A DNA stretch of 64,000 nucleotides from Gonatopus flavifemur (GCA_018340375.1 JAFFJZ010000003.1:9424001-9488000); one strand, 5' to 3'; shown: positions 24,101-35,590, numbered from the stretch's first letter. Notes: generated from the letters alone by a model not told the origin. Translations and numbers: made by a program.

Positions 24101-27100
24101 AAAAATTGGTTTTCACAAGAATCGACGTCATTATTCAACTTCCTGTTAAAATTAATTGGTTGAACATTCTTCAATATCATAAAATGTTAAGCAAAAAGAT
24201 ATACAGTGTTGCAGTTCTTCCAAATGATTTAAAACATTTTAATAAATATTTTGATAAAATGTATTACACACTACAGATTTATTTAAGCTCAGGTTTTCCT
24301 GTCTTTCTGTTGAAATGTGTACGATGGATCAAAGCAGTATCTCCCAAAGGGAAATTTGATATAGAGAATTTTCATATGAACCATATAAAAACTTGCAATT
24401 TTATACAGAATATATATATAACGTATAAATATTCTAGATAAATTATTTAAAATAATTATTCGAAACAAGACTACACTTGATTCAGATGTAATCAGGGAAT
24501 CAAACTGATTTCCAATCACATATTTGTGACAAATTCAAATTCCATGAAATATGAGTTGATTTTAAATGGAAGAATTTTTTTCCAAGACAAGGTTTTTATA
24601 AACTTGACAGAATAAATGTTTTTATGGGAATCGATAACAGAGGCGGAGAGAAATCACTTCCATCATGAGTCCATGTAGAAATCTGTGAAATACATTGAAA
24701 TAATTGCAAAAAATCATTAATAATATTATTCGCTACAACGATAAATCTCATGTTGTAGAGCTCACCCGTTACATAGTTGCAAACGATACGTTTCAAAGTG
24801 TGCATCTGATTTTATTGCATACATTCACACCATTACGATCTGTGAGATGCCGTGCTTCCAAGTGAGTCAAAAAGGGCGTAGGAAGGGTTGGTGAAGCAAG
24901 GTGAGGTGAGAGTGTGAGAATTCGGTTACAGGATGGAGGAGGTAAGGGAAGTTTCACCATAAACTTCGAGTGGAAATATACACTCATCCTCTCTCAACGA
25001 GAACCGCTTAAATTTATGGGCATAAATTCCTATCCAATAAGAAGCATGGATCATAGATACACCGAGCATAATGTAATGGTGGGTAATATGTATACACAGG
25101 CACAAAATTTACATCACTTTCAACACACGATGAGGTATTTATTAATTTACTCTCACCTCATATCAAAGACAGTCTATTAAATGTTTTATAATTATCACCT
25201 GAAATTCCCATTTCTGTACAAATCATCGATCACATTGTTTACTTCTTTTCTGAAAATCTACTTTTCCCAGAGCTGATCAAGACCTGTTACTTCATACCAT
25301 AGTATATAAACTGATAACAAAATAATGCATCTAGTATTTTCATGAGATTTGACACGACATTCCAAGCAACGATTCAACGTAATCATGAAACAAAAATTCG
25401 GAATTAATATTCAAGCAAGGCCTTGAACGATACGAACAGATGCGTTATAGGAAGATATTTTTGATGAAATATTGTCTCACCAAGTGGAATATAAATAACA
25501 AAGAAAACGATAGGGAAAATTATTTCTTCGATTATAATACGAATGGGGAATACTGTATGGCAGTTGCATCGAAACCATATATGTACGGTTAATTAAATGG
25601 GGTTGGCTCATTAGTAACTGTCTATATGCAAGGCGATGGGTGAGACGCGATTGGGGAGAGTGGTCCCAAGGTGATTTATCCGTCACGATGGATCGCAGAT
25701 GTTCGACTGGTACGTGGCTGGTAGGGTCATCACAAAGCCATAATTAGAATGATACTTCGTTTATGTGCATGCATAATCTAATAACGACGCTCCTATGATA
25801 AGTTGTTGATTATTTCATTGATAAGACACTTCTCCTTTTTCTTCCTTTTATCTCCACGCGAATGACCGTTTAGTTTCGGTGAATAACTCTTTCTATTGTG
25901 ACAATGTAAAATCACGTATTGAAAATTCCAAATTCCAACAGTTCAGAGTATATTCAAAGGTTGGAAGATTAGAAAACATGATATGCCATGGAAGTAACTC
26001 AGATCGTGCTTGAACTCATTCGGTCAATTATTTTCATTCGTGAAAAATGGAGTTGAATGATACTAGCAGGTACATTACGAAGTGAATAAAGGATGAAAAC
26101 TGAGTAGAAAGGAGAGTTTCTCGTTCGAATGTGCTGACATTAACGGCCCTGTTTAAATTGTGCGTTTAATTACAAGTAAGAGACAGTCGTCGCGAAATTT
26201 ATAGGTCACTGTTACCTTCCCCTTCGTTCCTAATCTACGAAGTAGATATCCACGCTAAACACGGGAGAGAACACGTCCTTTGGCCGCAATAACATGCCTC
26301 TCATTCCTGTACTCATTTACTCTGCTTCCACCAAAATACTTAGAACTCATCGAGGTGTTCGTAATAAGGTGTAAGTCATGGAGAAAAGATTTATTGCTAT
26401 AAAATATTCATTGTTATGTTTACAATAAACTCGCATGAGCTCAATGATATGAATCCACGGTGCATCGATTTCGATGCATGACAATTATAGTTTCTCATAT
26501 TCTCACAAGAGTAGTGGGATTTGAAAATGTGATTCAGATGTTTGGACCATTCCTTCCACTAAATTAACCACAAGTATTTTCCACTTCATGGAGTAATTGT
26601 TTTATTTATAGGAATTTGTGATGCTCTCTGATGGAAAAGAGAATACTCTGTCACTGTTGATAACGATGAGTGACGAGATATATCTCTCCGCTTTCATTGG
26701 AAATTACGAATGAATTTCTTGAAGAGAATAATCTATGAATTGTGATGAGTACTTCCTCTGGACATGAAATTTTGCTGATATGTTCAACAGTGTCTCACTG
26801 AAGTTTAATATGTAATGTTATGATATAATAGATATCTTTTCAGTAACATTTGAAAATTTGTTCCTTTCAAGATGTTTTAGATGAAAGTTTGCAAATGCGT
26901 AATCTCGTAGGCATTTCACAAATGTATCCGCAGAGATTTTTTACAAAGTTCAAGAAACCTCCCTCATCCTATTCCACAATCATAATTTTATAATCCTGTA
27001 ATGTAAACGAGTATGCTTCATAACGGAGTATAAAGGAACAACACTTTCTTTTGGAAGAATTCCTTCTTTTCTATTTTCATTTGAATTCTTTTCAGGTTAG

Positions 27101-27239
27101 ATGAAGGTCAGGAAAAATGCCGCAATCTTATGTTGAAACAAAACACTTTCTAGATATTTCAAGTGAAAACTGATGAACATCAGACGAGAGTTGAGTTGCC
27201 AGAATACTCAACATTTTCAGCACTTATGAAAAAATTTCA
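24101..27239. other. Gene-free stretch
   Basis: The longest frame, 111 codons at 24106-24441 (plus), is Lys/Ile/Tyr-rich as expected of AT-rich DNA and has no recognised domain. Patches at 24840-24960 and 25560-25760 are GC-richer. No exon, RNA gene or clear element was identified. Confidence 0.45.
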
Positions 27240-27550
27240 AGATTTATGTACATAATTTATATATACTTATGTAAAAATTCAAAATACACTACATCGAATT
27301 GTATACAAATTACATATAATTTTTTTAATTTGTTCACATGGGATAATTCTCTGTAACGTCGTAAGAATATTCTGGAGACATTTGGGCTACATGAGTGGAT
27401 CAAAGAAAGATATATTAACGTGAATTTTTTACATAATTATTATACAACAACTCCATACCAAATTTGTATAAAATTTTGAGTGATATTTGATAAAATTCAA
27501 TAAAAACTTGACAAAATTTCTATAAAAAATCTCAATATTCTCACTTCCCA

Positions 27551-27828
27551 GATAACACACGAAGAATTCTTTTTCAAAAACAAGAATGCAATTCTTCAAG
27601 AACTCTTTTCGAACTAATAACTTCATAAAGAGCTCTAGAGGAGTTTAATGTTTGAGACATTAACGAGTTCTTTGAGAGTACTCACACGATACTTTCAGCA
27701 TTCTCGAAGAATTAGTTTATGTTCCAAACATTGAGGTCCTCTAGAGCTCTTTATGAATTCATTAGTTCGAAAAGAGTTCTTGAAGAATCCTATTCTTGTT
27801 TTTGAAAAAGAATTCTTCGTGTGTTATC
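27551..27828. mobile_element. Fold-back MITE with ~110-bp near-identical arms
   Basis: 278 bp. Each end starts GATAACACACGAAGAATTCT reading inwards. The first 37 bp of the two arms are identical and similarity continues for about 110 bp through AGAACTCTTTTCGAAC and AAAGAGCTCTAGAGGA, leaving only a short loop. A single-arm relic lies at 30681-30712. No open frame is usable. The near-identity of the arms suggests recent insertion. Target-site duplication is not obvious. Confidence 0.88.
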
Positions 27829-28527
27829 AGGGTCGTTATCCATCACTACATGAAAAATAATTTTATAGAATTTGTATACAATTTCTATAAGTTTACTGGT
27901 CAAAATGAGGTATTGTGTGATTTGTACTTGTTTCATATAAGAGTTGTTCAGGGCAAATTTCACGTAGAGAAATCATATTGAGATCCAGTGTACAGTTCGA
28001 TACGTTGAGTTTGTATCGAGATTCCTCGGTACTTCGTCATCAATTTTCTCACATGGAGAGAAAAAGAAACACACGATATAAAGAGCAACCGTACCGTCTT
28101 CTTTGGTATAGATTACGTCATGTCAAAGCACAATACTTTCAATATTATCTGAACTAATGCTGCGCGTTTCTGTATACTCATATTGAAAATATGAATTCTC
28201 AAAATGATTGTGTACATGTACATTTTTGTGCATATTGATTCACTCCAAATAATAGTATATACATTTCAATGTTCAATGTGCAATTGATGTTTACAAAATT
28301 CATATACATATTCATAATACATCATTCAAAGATGATTCCTTAGTTTTATGAATCTAAAAGAAGATAACAACTGAATAATGACATTACAAATTCCCACAAT
28401 TATATTTATACTTAATTATATACTCAATGGGGGGAATTATATTCTTCGATGATCAAATTTTCTCAAGGTAATACGGAAGGGAAAGTCTCTCAAGCTAATA
28501 CCTCTGCGCTGTCAACGGTCGTCAGGC
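27829..28527. other. AT-rich stretch upstream of the tRNA genes
   Basis: No coding or RNA gene. Bases 28480-28527 become GC-richer directly before the Asn tRNA. Confidence 0.4.
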
Positions 28528-28547
28528 GCCTCCGTGGCGCAATCGGC

Positions 28548-28584
<37 letters not shown>

Positions 28585-28601
28585 GAGCCCACCCGGGGGC
28601 G
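28528..28601 (+). tRNA. tRNA-Asn (GTT)
   Basis: 74-nt cloverleaf: acceptor GCCTCCG paired with CGGGGGC, D arm GCGC, anticodon stem TTCGG/CCGAA with loop CTGTTAA (anticodon GTT at 28562-28564), T arm GGTGG TTCGAGC CCACC and discriminator G. Box A (TGGCGCAATCGG) and box B (GGTTCGAGCCC) are intact for RNA polymerase III, and a six-T run follows at 28607-28612 as terminator. No intron and no encoded CCA, as expected of a nuclear eukaryotic gene. Confidence 0.97.
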
Positions 28602-28606
28602 GTTTA

Positions 28607-28612
28607 TTTTTT
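28607..28612 (+). terminator. RNA polymerase III terminator of tRNA-Asn
   Basis: A run of six T on the non-template strand 5 nt beyond the mature 3' end. Confidence 0.8.
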
Positions 28613-28769
28613 GTGAGATATCACTGGATCCAAATATCAACAAATCAAAAAAACACGAATTTATAAAAGTGGGTTTGATTTGGTGACACTTTTTTTGTAT
28701 CAAATCACCCGGGGTTTCGTTTGTTCAAAAAATTTGATTTTTCGTCGAAAATTGTAATTTTGGACTCTT

Positions 28770-28880
28770 TGTAGACGTAGACAAGACCCTGAAAATTTCA
28801 GCACTTTTGATGTAGTTAAATCCGAGTGATTTGTTACCAAAAGTATCACCAGATGGACATACTAATACACTCATCGCCTC
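28770..28880. repeat. Dispersed repeat, family G, copy 1
   Basis: A TTTCAG-CTTTT block, a TACCAAAAGTATCACCAG-like block and ACTCATCGCCTC match in order a stretch at 29660-29760 on the same strand. The two copies flank the Thr tRNA gene. Confidence 0.5.
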
Positions 28881-29104
28881 TTAATCATCAGATAATTGTT
28901 TTCCTTTTCAAAAAGACAATATTAAGGTTATTTTCTCGATTTAAATCAATCATAAGGAGTATATAATTTTTTTGAGAAATCCTATAGAGAATGTTAATTT
29001 GATAAATTTCTTGTTTTATACATTGAATTCAAAATTGATTCCAAAGTATATTTGCCATGGGGTAGATAGTACATGTACGAAGTATTGAAGTGACGGAGTT
29101 CATC

Positions 29105-29178
29105 GGCGCCGTGGCTTAGTTGGTTAAAGCGCCTGTCTAGTAAACAGGAGATCGAGGGTTCGAATCCCTCCGGGGCCT
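29105..29178 (+). tRNA. tRNA-Thr (AGT)
   Basis: 74-nt cloverleaf: D arm GCTT/AAGC, anticodon stem CCTGT/ACAGG with loop CTAGTAA (anticodon AGT at 29139-29141), T arm GAGGG TTCGAAT CCCTC, discriminator T. Acceptor GGCGCCG pairs with CGGGGCC except for a G-G opposition at the fourth pair, where other animals usually have G-U (CGGTGCC) as I recall. Box A and box B are intact. The first T run long enough to stop RNA polymerase III is at 29228-29236, about 50 nt downstream. A minus-strand frame over it is a known kind of spurious protein. Confidence 0.95.
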
Positions 29179-29659
29179 GGATCGATGGCATAATAGATCG
29201 AAATTTCGAGCACCCATCGTGTAATGATTTTTTTTTATTTAATGGAAATAGAAGCACGAGGACGCTATAGTCATCTTGTATTGAATCTTTTTTGCAAAAA
29301 CTTCCACATAAACTGATAAAAATTGAATATGTGAAGATCCTTTATGATTCATCAAATCATTTGAAACTTGGTTTTTATGTATTTCTTGGATACTTTTGAA
29401 ACAAATTTGACAGAAAGAAATAATTAAAATTCCGGCACTAATAACCCCTTACAATCAAACCACAATTCAATTAATACTATGATAACATCTTGAAGAGGTC
29501 CTCTAGTTGTTTTCAAGACATTGTCCTCACAATATTTATTCTTGATTCATCTATTGAACATGTTTCAGAATCAATTTTGAGAAGGATTGGGAAGATGAAC
29601 GGATAAGAAACATTTTTTACCGACTGAGACTTCGGATTTTTTACCAACCTCAGAAAATT

Positions 29660-29760
29660 CATTCTCAAAAAGTTTCAGGCTTTTTTATGCGTTCAATTTC
29701 AAGTATTTGTGTCTAAAAAAATACCACCAGGTGGACTCACCTCTGCACTCGTATCCTCTT
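29660..29760. repeat. Dispersed repeat, family G, copy 2
   Basis: Matches 28770-28880: ACCACCAGGTGGACT here against a CACCAGATGGACAT version there, followed by a matching ACTCRTCTCCTC-like end. It is followed about 100 bp later by family F. Confidence 0.5.
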
Positions 29761-29865
29761 GAAAGCCTTGATCTTCCCTCAATTTCTCAAAGTTTTAAAT
29801 TCAAAACCAGAAACATACAAATAATACAGGACTACAAACAAGGTTTTTTTCTATATTCCAAGATT

Positions 29866-30130
29866 TCGGAACTGATTCGGAGGGTTTCAGTGTGCTCGAT
29901 AAGAAAACCATGTCAAATTCCCTGGATTAGTTAAATTTTTATAATTGTTCATATACATACAAGTGGAATATAAAATCTACATACTCGATACATTTTATGT
30001 ATAAATCATTACAAAAAATGAACCAATTTAAAAAATCTGACTTCATTTCTGTATTCAGCACATTATAATTCATTCGGATCAATGTCCAAACCTCAAGATA
30101 TAAAATGTTCATTGACCAGTATAACCGGTG
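29866..30130. repeat. Dispersed repeat, family F, copy 2
   Basis: GGAACTGATTCGGAG, CCTGGATTAG, GTATTCAGCACA and CCAAACCTCA occur in the same order as in 15677-15870, with an extra AT-rich segment in the middle. A 109-codon minus-strand frame over it is not credible as a gene. Confidence 0.55.
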
Positions 30131-30680
30131 GTGTTTTATTTTTTGAAAAATCTTGTTTAGTACCCATATAGCAAACCATGTCTTGATGATATCTGGACAC
30201 CCTGTTACAAATAATCCATAAAATTCCATTGACAATTGGGAAAATGAATAGGTTTCAATGGAATTCAATGATATTCAATCAGAAATTTCACCATTCGTAA
30301 TAGTATTCAATAGGATATTTTCACCTGGGGACAAATTTAAAAAGTTTTATGCGACCCCAAAAGATATGTTTGAATAAATTATTTAAATTCTGATAAATTC
30401 CAAAATTCAACGTGCACAATGGATAATTATCGGTTTCAACTGGCATTTTGCACGCTTAGTAGGAAAAATTGGTTATTTGTGAATTCCTGGTATTTCTGAA
30501 AGAATTCGTTATTTATGATGAGAACTTGTTGGGAAGATCCCGCGTGCAAACGTTTTCAAAATTTTGTATAATTCATATACTGGATGTTTCAGAATTCACT
30601 AACAATACGTCACAGGCGTTATCCTGCAGTCAAAATGCAATCATCTCCCGTTTGGAGAAATTTTATTTGAAGCTTACGTA

Positions 30681-30712
30681 GATAACACCCGAAAAATTCT
30701 TTTTCAAAAACA
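30681..30712. mobile_element. Relic single arm of the fold-back MITE
   Basis: GATAACACCCGAAAAATTCT and the following TTTTTCAAAAACAA match the end of the element at 27551-27828 with two substitutions. The second arm is missing or decayed. Confidence 0.65.
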
Positions 30713-30739
30713 AAAACAACTTGAATTCTGAAACATCTG

Positions 30740-30840
30740 GTATAATTCAACACAATTTATATATAATTTATATATAATACTACAAGAATTATATATAATT
30801 TCAAAAATTTTGAATCAGAGAATTGTCACTGGTTGTACAG
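30740..30840. repeat. ATATATAATTT-type dispersed repeat
   Basis: Several TTATATATAATTT words followed by a TTTCAAAAATTTTGAATC block and AGAGAATTGTCACTGG. Related blocks are at about 17110-17345, 27240-27360 and 58620-58715. Confidence 0.45.
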
Positions 30841-31169
30841 TTAAAAGTACACGTAAAAAAATATGTTTTTTCAGGTCCCCTGATTGAGGATCACTCGTTC
30901 CTTTTGAAAAATTTTCCTAGTGTTCCTCCACACTATTTCTCATGTTTTGAGAAAAAAGTAAGACACTAATGATGAAGGAAGAAGTATATAAAAAATGAAA
31001 ACATTTTGCCAAAAAGAGGAAAAAGGCTACAACAATAGCGAAAAAATTCAACAATTAAAACTCACAGTTCATGAAAAAAAAGGAACATCATGCAAAAGAA
31101 TCAAATTTACAACTTGAAGTGAGCAGAAAAACAACGAGACACGACTATCGATTATCACTCTCCGATTCA

Positions 31170-31246
31170 CAGTTGGTCAACCTGGTTTGTATTCCAACAA
31201 CGCGCAAGTTACGTTTCCGCAGTTGATCAACCTGTCGAGTCAGCTG
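31170..31246 (+). promoter_or_regulatory. Putative promoter with paired 15-bp motif, upstream of the Nup88-like exon
   Basis: CAGTTGGTCAACCTG at 31170-31184 recurs as CAGTTGATCAACCTG at 31220-31234, exactly 50 bp later, and a CAGCTG E-box follows at 31241-31246. The sites lie 93-169 bp before the ATG, in a locally GC-richer patch without a TATA box. E-box-like CAGCTG motifs are common in insect TATA-less promoters. The factor binding the 15-bp motif is unknown. Confidence 0.4.
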
Positions 31247-31338
31247 GTTGGTTCGCTTCGTACTTCGTTGTTTTGTTCAATCCGCGCCTTCAAGTTTTTA
31301 ACCTCGAAATTCAAATATATTCTAATAATAAACAAAAC

Positions 31339-31548
31339 ATGAATTCGTGTACGGATATGTTGAAACTGAACGACCATCCTATGTTCAAAAAATTGAAGAA
31401 CAGTTTTTCGAATAGTGATAAAGAAAGCCGAAATATACTGGAAGTGCGCGATGATGTGTTATACGTTTGGAATGCCGGAAATTCTTCTATTCTCACGTTG
31501 AACCTTGCCGCCTCGAGAAACAAAACATCTGAAATTGTTCCTTATCAG
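31339..31548 (+). CDS. mbo: First coding exon of a Nup88/mbo-like nucleoporin
   Basis: Nup88 (members only in flies) sits on the cytoplasmic face of the nuclear pore with Nup214 and affects CRM1-dependent export. This exon encodes 70 residues beginning MNSCTDMLKLNDHPMFKKLK. It contains a stretch like the start of the Nup88 beta-propeller (NILEVRDDVLYVWNAGNSSI then LTLNLAA) and ends in PYQ at a CAG|GTAAAT donor in phase 0. Human Nup88 runs in the same order, with an ELFLWDGEDSS block and a later QYQ, from memory. The ATG at 31339 has an AAAC context; the frame is open upstream to 31273 but without a better ATG. No second exon was found downstream, so either intron 1 is very long or this exon is an orphan. 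The identity rests on short similarity and needs a search. Confidence 0.55.
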
Positions 31549-33186
31549 GTAAATTGATTAGTGTTTTGATCGAGTTCAATATCGAAAGATGAATTTTTTT
31601 CTCAACTGTTTAAGGTTAATTATTAACATTGAAAAGAAAATAATCGTACCATCATGTGACATAACCTATTTCCATGAGTGATATGTTATTATTCTTGGTT
31701 ATTTTATATAATTATTATGTCAATGTGAGTTATTTCATGTTTATATGTGCATATGGACCAATAATATTGATGATTGAAAATAACTTGAATTATATAGTGA
31801 AATTGTACACAAAGTTGACTTTGATTAATTTTATTGTATACGTAATAGGATAATTGAATCTTCCTTATTTTCTACTCAATGTCAGAATTATAGAATATTT
31901 ATAACTTTACTGAATTTTTATGTGATGAATATTATCTATATAGAAGCTCGATATGGTATACGTAACGCTATGTAAGGACTATGTTACTCGTTCAAAAGTT
32001 GAGCTCATGAAAAATTGATTTCAGGAAGAAAATAAAAGAAACAAGTTAATGGAGTCGGAAGAGGTTAGAGAATCTCAATGTGATATTGGAATTGATTGTG
32101 CGACATAGCGGGTTGAGACTTTGGGATCTATTCGTCATGTACATTCAAACTCTCGATCAGATTCTTGAAAGTCCATCGTATAATAATATATCTTCAGCTA
32201 ACACAAATTCTCATCTCGTACAGTAAATTGTTGGATAATTCAGATTTGATGATTGAAATTTTTCTGCTGCATTTTTATTGAATGTTTCAATGATGTTAGG
32301 AACTTCATCGTTACAAGAAACAAAATTGATTCTCACATTGAAAATGAGTATTGAAACTCATACACCGGTCCAAAATCATCCATATAAGTTTTGTTTGAAT
32401 GCTTGAAATCTCATTTTTGACAATGCTTTATTGGAACCTTGATATAACATTTGAGTTAATTTTCCTTAACACATTTTTCAATACTTGATGAATTTTACTC
32501 TTTAGATTTGAAACAGATAACCCTAATGAGATGTTTCAAACACTACTGTTTTGAAACATGAAAGATCTCAGAGATAACAGCATTATCACCTTAGAGAAGT
32601 TTCAAAAACTGATAATCTTCCTCTTGAAATGGCTCTATACATAAACGATTTTATTTTCTGAGAAATATCTAAACTGAAACGGCCCAGGAACACTTCTTAC
32701 ATGTTGCTGAGGTTTGAATCGTGTATTAAAACGGATTGATAATCGAATAACGAAGTATACACTGAGCTGTTAAAGACCTAAAACCGGATTCTTTAAATTA
32801 TGTTTCCGATTCTCTGGAATTAATTTTAGAAGGTAAAAACCGATGATTTGTCTAATTTTGTGAATTTGAATTTTTGTTTCGTTTTGATTCAAATTTTAAG
32901 AACATTTCCTCACAAGATTTTCTATAGATATCCAAATTTCAAATGATGAAACTTTTCAGAGATGTCTCTCACGTAGTAGTTGGGGTTAAAGCAGAACAAA
33001 AAATATTTTTAATTTGCACCCTTTGGACATGTGACGCATTGGAAATCAAGGCAAGAAAAAAAGGGTCTTTTTTGTTGAGAAAAAATGACTTTCCTTCAGC
33101 CAAAATATTCTCAACCAAACGTTAAAATCGTCATTCATGTCAGAAAGAGATCTATATCTCTCTATATAGAAAATAGAGAGAAACAG
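31549..33186. other. Stretch after the Nup88-like exon: no second exon seen
   Basis: If the gene is intact this is the start of intron 1. A small TTTCAG-to-GTTAGAG interval at about 32025-32075 could be read as a mini-exon but carries no Nup88-like residues. The rest is AT-rich. Confidence 0.4.
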
Positions 33187-33380
33187 GAGGAATTTGTAGT
33201 TAAATTTACTATGAGATTATTGTGAGCGAAGAACAGAATGACTTCAGTCGGATTTCACTGTGAGAGACACAATTTTACTGTGGAACAACAATAGAATGCT
33301 GATCATATTAACTATGTTTTATAAGGAATCTCATCATAAGTCAGTCTGTTCCTTAGTCGCAATAATCCCATAGTACATTC
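33187..33380. mobile_element. Hairpin MITE, family D, copy 1 (worn)
   Basis: The left arm GGAATTTGTAGTTAAATTT with ACTATG and the right arm with CAGTCTGTTCCT and CATAGTA are inverted relative to each other. Both correspond to arms of the element at 59130-59331. The outermost CACGGAG ends are lost. Confidence 0.65.
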
Positions 33381-34000
33381 GAAGATTCTTTTGATTTTAA
33401 AAATCGTTTCATGAAATATCACAGTGTACCACTGGATCAGGGCACCACATCGGTTTCTTCGAGAAAAATTACTGATTCTATGTGATCAATGAAATATTTT
33501 CTCCGATCATTATCTGACATTTGGAGCACTGTAATTTCAAAATTTTCCAAAGAAATTTCAAGACGACATTCTTAAAATGCAACTAAATCCGAAAATGAAC
33601 ATTTTCTACTAGCGGACGATTGTGGTAGCTGTTGTTTAAATCTTTTTGAAGCTTTGTTAATATTAGAAATCGATCAAGTAGCACTCCAATAAACGTTTCC
33701 GATGTTCAAATCCTTGATAAACTTTTTGTGTAAAAAGGTATGACAATCGGCTGCTAGCTCTACAGCTGCCAGTTTCAGCTCCATGACCAGAAACCCCTTT
33801 TGAAAAGAAGAGAAAACGGTAATTGATGTCGTTTCTCTTCTTTTTCGTACAAGATATCAATCCTCGTGAGGATTCATTTGTAAATTTTAACATTCTCTAC
33901 GTTCAAATAATATTGGATAAAAACTGTACCGATAAGAATGACAAATTGATGAAATAAGAGAAAAGTGAAATTGAGTATTAATTCCCATCCCTCGGATCTA
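33381..34000. other. Gene-free stretch
   Basis: AT-rich; a 76-codon minus-strand frame (33663-33893) shows nothing recognisable. Confidence 0.4.
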
Positions 34001-34931
34001 TGCACGTATAGTATGTATGTAGCGTCCGGAGGTTAATCGGTCTAGGTGCTGGCCGCGCACTTGCGGAAAATGATTACGCGGTAAATGAAAGGGAAGAGTC
34101 GGTACGACAGAATCGTCGCGGTGAGAATGGGTGCAGAACGTTTCGTTCTCTATCGCTCCATACGCATGTACGCAATACATATACGTACAAGCTCTGAATG
34201 CTTTTATTTCATTTCAATGGGGAGGCAGTATAGGGATCAGCGGGTACATTAATGCCTTGCTGGTTGACCCGTTGGACGGTTCACAGTCCACAATCCACAG
34301 TCGGTCCGGTCAGGCTTGCAAAAGAGCGGTGAGGGGATAATTTATAGGAAATGGGTTGTTCGACGCTCTGGAGTAATTTAATTAAAATAAATGTCCACCG
34401 CACCGCACCGCACGCGGAGGAACCATACCACCTCGACGCGATGGTGGGTGCACTTGTATGGACTCGCGTAAAGGCCGTGGTTCACCGAGAGGCTACGAAT
34501 AAAATGCAAATTTAGACCCTTTCGAGTATGTGTAAGTACTCAGAGCGGACACGGTAGGAGGAAACAACGCACGTGTAGGTGAGAGGAGATAAAGGTCCTC
34601 CTCCGCGGACTTTTCAAAGCAGCAAGGGAGAAAGTTGATGTCGAATGACGAGGGATTATCTTTCTCTTTTCGCATTGTCTCCGTGTACCAATCATCGTCG
34701 TCCATTTACGCTCGTTGATTCGATAAAATAAGAGAATCTCTGAATTTCTTCTCTATTATCTCATCCCTCTCATACAGAAAATAATCCATCTTCGACGCGA
34801 AAGTTATTACATTCCTCTTTTACTATATTCCCTTGGTGACGCTCGTGGATCGGAAAGATTGAGGCTTAAATATCGTTAGCGATAGCCACTTTACGGTGCC
34901 AACTACGACCAAGTCATCGTCGTAGTCGTAG

Positions 34932-34962
<31 letters not shown>

Positions 34963-35590
34963 AGACTTGTGCATGCGCGACACCAGTCGACTGAAATATC
35001 GGTCGTAAATAATAAAAGTTAGCGAGGTTCCTCTCTGGCGCGCACGGCGGGACTTTAAACCGGAAGATAGGTGTCGCAGGATACGAGAGGCACTGTAGGA
35101 GTACGAGGAGGAGGAGATGGAGTTCGCCCGTGAGGGAAAAGAGGCAACGGGGGGCACCTAGGGGTGTGAGGTGGAGACAAAGACGCGCCATTGTCAACCG
35201 CTCCGCCATCGGAACCACCATCCGCCGCGGGAAACTTTGAATCATTTTTATTGCATAGAGTTATCTTTGTTACCAGCGGGACGAACGTCTAAACGCGCTT
35301 TCTCTCTTTTCCTTTTTCCTGCTGCTCTACTCTTCTGGCTATTTCAAACTCACTCCACGTACTCACACACGCTCGTCCTCGCATTGGATGTTCTTTCCTC
35401 TCACACCGTTCCCCTTTTTCTCCCCTCATCCCTACGTTAGTCGTCATCTTCTCCGTTTTTCCCCTATAACCGTGAGATAAAACGGACGCGAAAAGCGTTC
35501 ACACCCCTTTGACTGCCCAAATGGAATAAGTTCTTTAATTCGCGAATTTACCGCTGTACAAACGAATCGTCCTCGAGATGCTGGAGAAAG
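34000..35590. promoter_or_regulatory. Large GC-rich, CpG-rich non-coding island
   Basis: The richest GC block in the window. It holds homeodomain-type clusters such as TAATTTAATTAAAATAAATG (about 34374-34393), GGATAATTTATAGG at 34336-34349, a tandem CCGCA run near 34397-34414 and a TCG microsatellite. Overlapping open frames on both strands are simple-sequence driven. It could be a promoter or enhancer region of an unseen gene, or a first-exon UTR; no coding exon is defensible. Confidence 0.3.
34915..34960. repeat. TCG trinucleotide microsatellite
   Basis: TCG/TAG interrupted run of about 46 bp, giving poly-Asp and poly-Thr frames on the minus strand. Confidence 0.85.

Noticed and set aside
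24106..24441. Plus-strand frame of 111 codons
   Set aside because: Composition is what AT-rich DNA yields by chance; no domain, no splice or promoter support.
28994..29257. Minus-strand frame of 87 codons containing EGFEPSISCLLDRRFNQLSH
   Set aside because: This is the antisense of the Thr tRNA gene; similar spurious proteins are common in databases because tRNA sequence is conserved.
32025..32075. TTTCAG ... GTTAGAG interval as exon 2 of the Nup88-like gene
   Set aside because: The residues it would encode are Glu/Lys/Asn-rich and unlike the Nup88 region expected after the first exon.
34823..35245. Minus-strand frame of 140 codons with poly-Asp
   Set aside because: Driven by the TCG microsatellite and a GC-rich island; a second long frame in another phase overlaps it, and no domain is seen.
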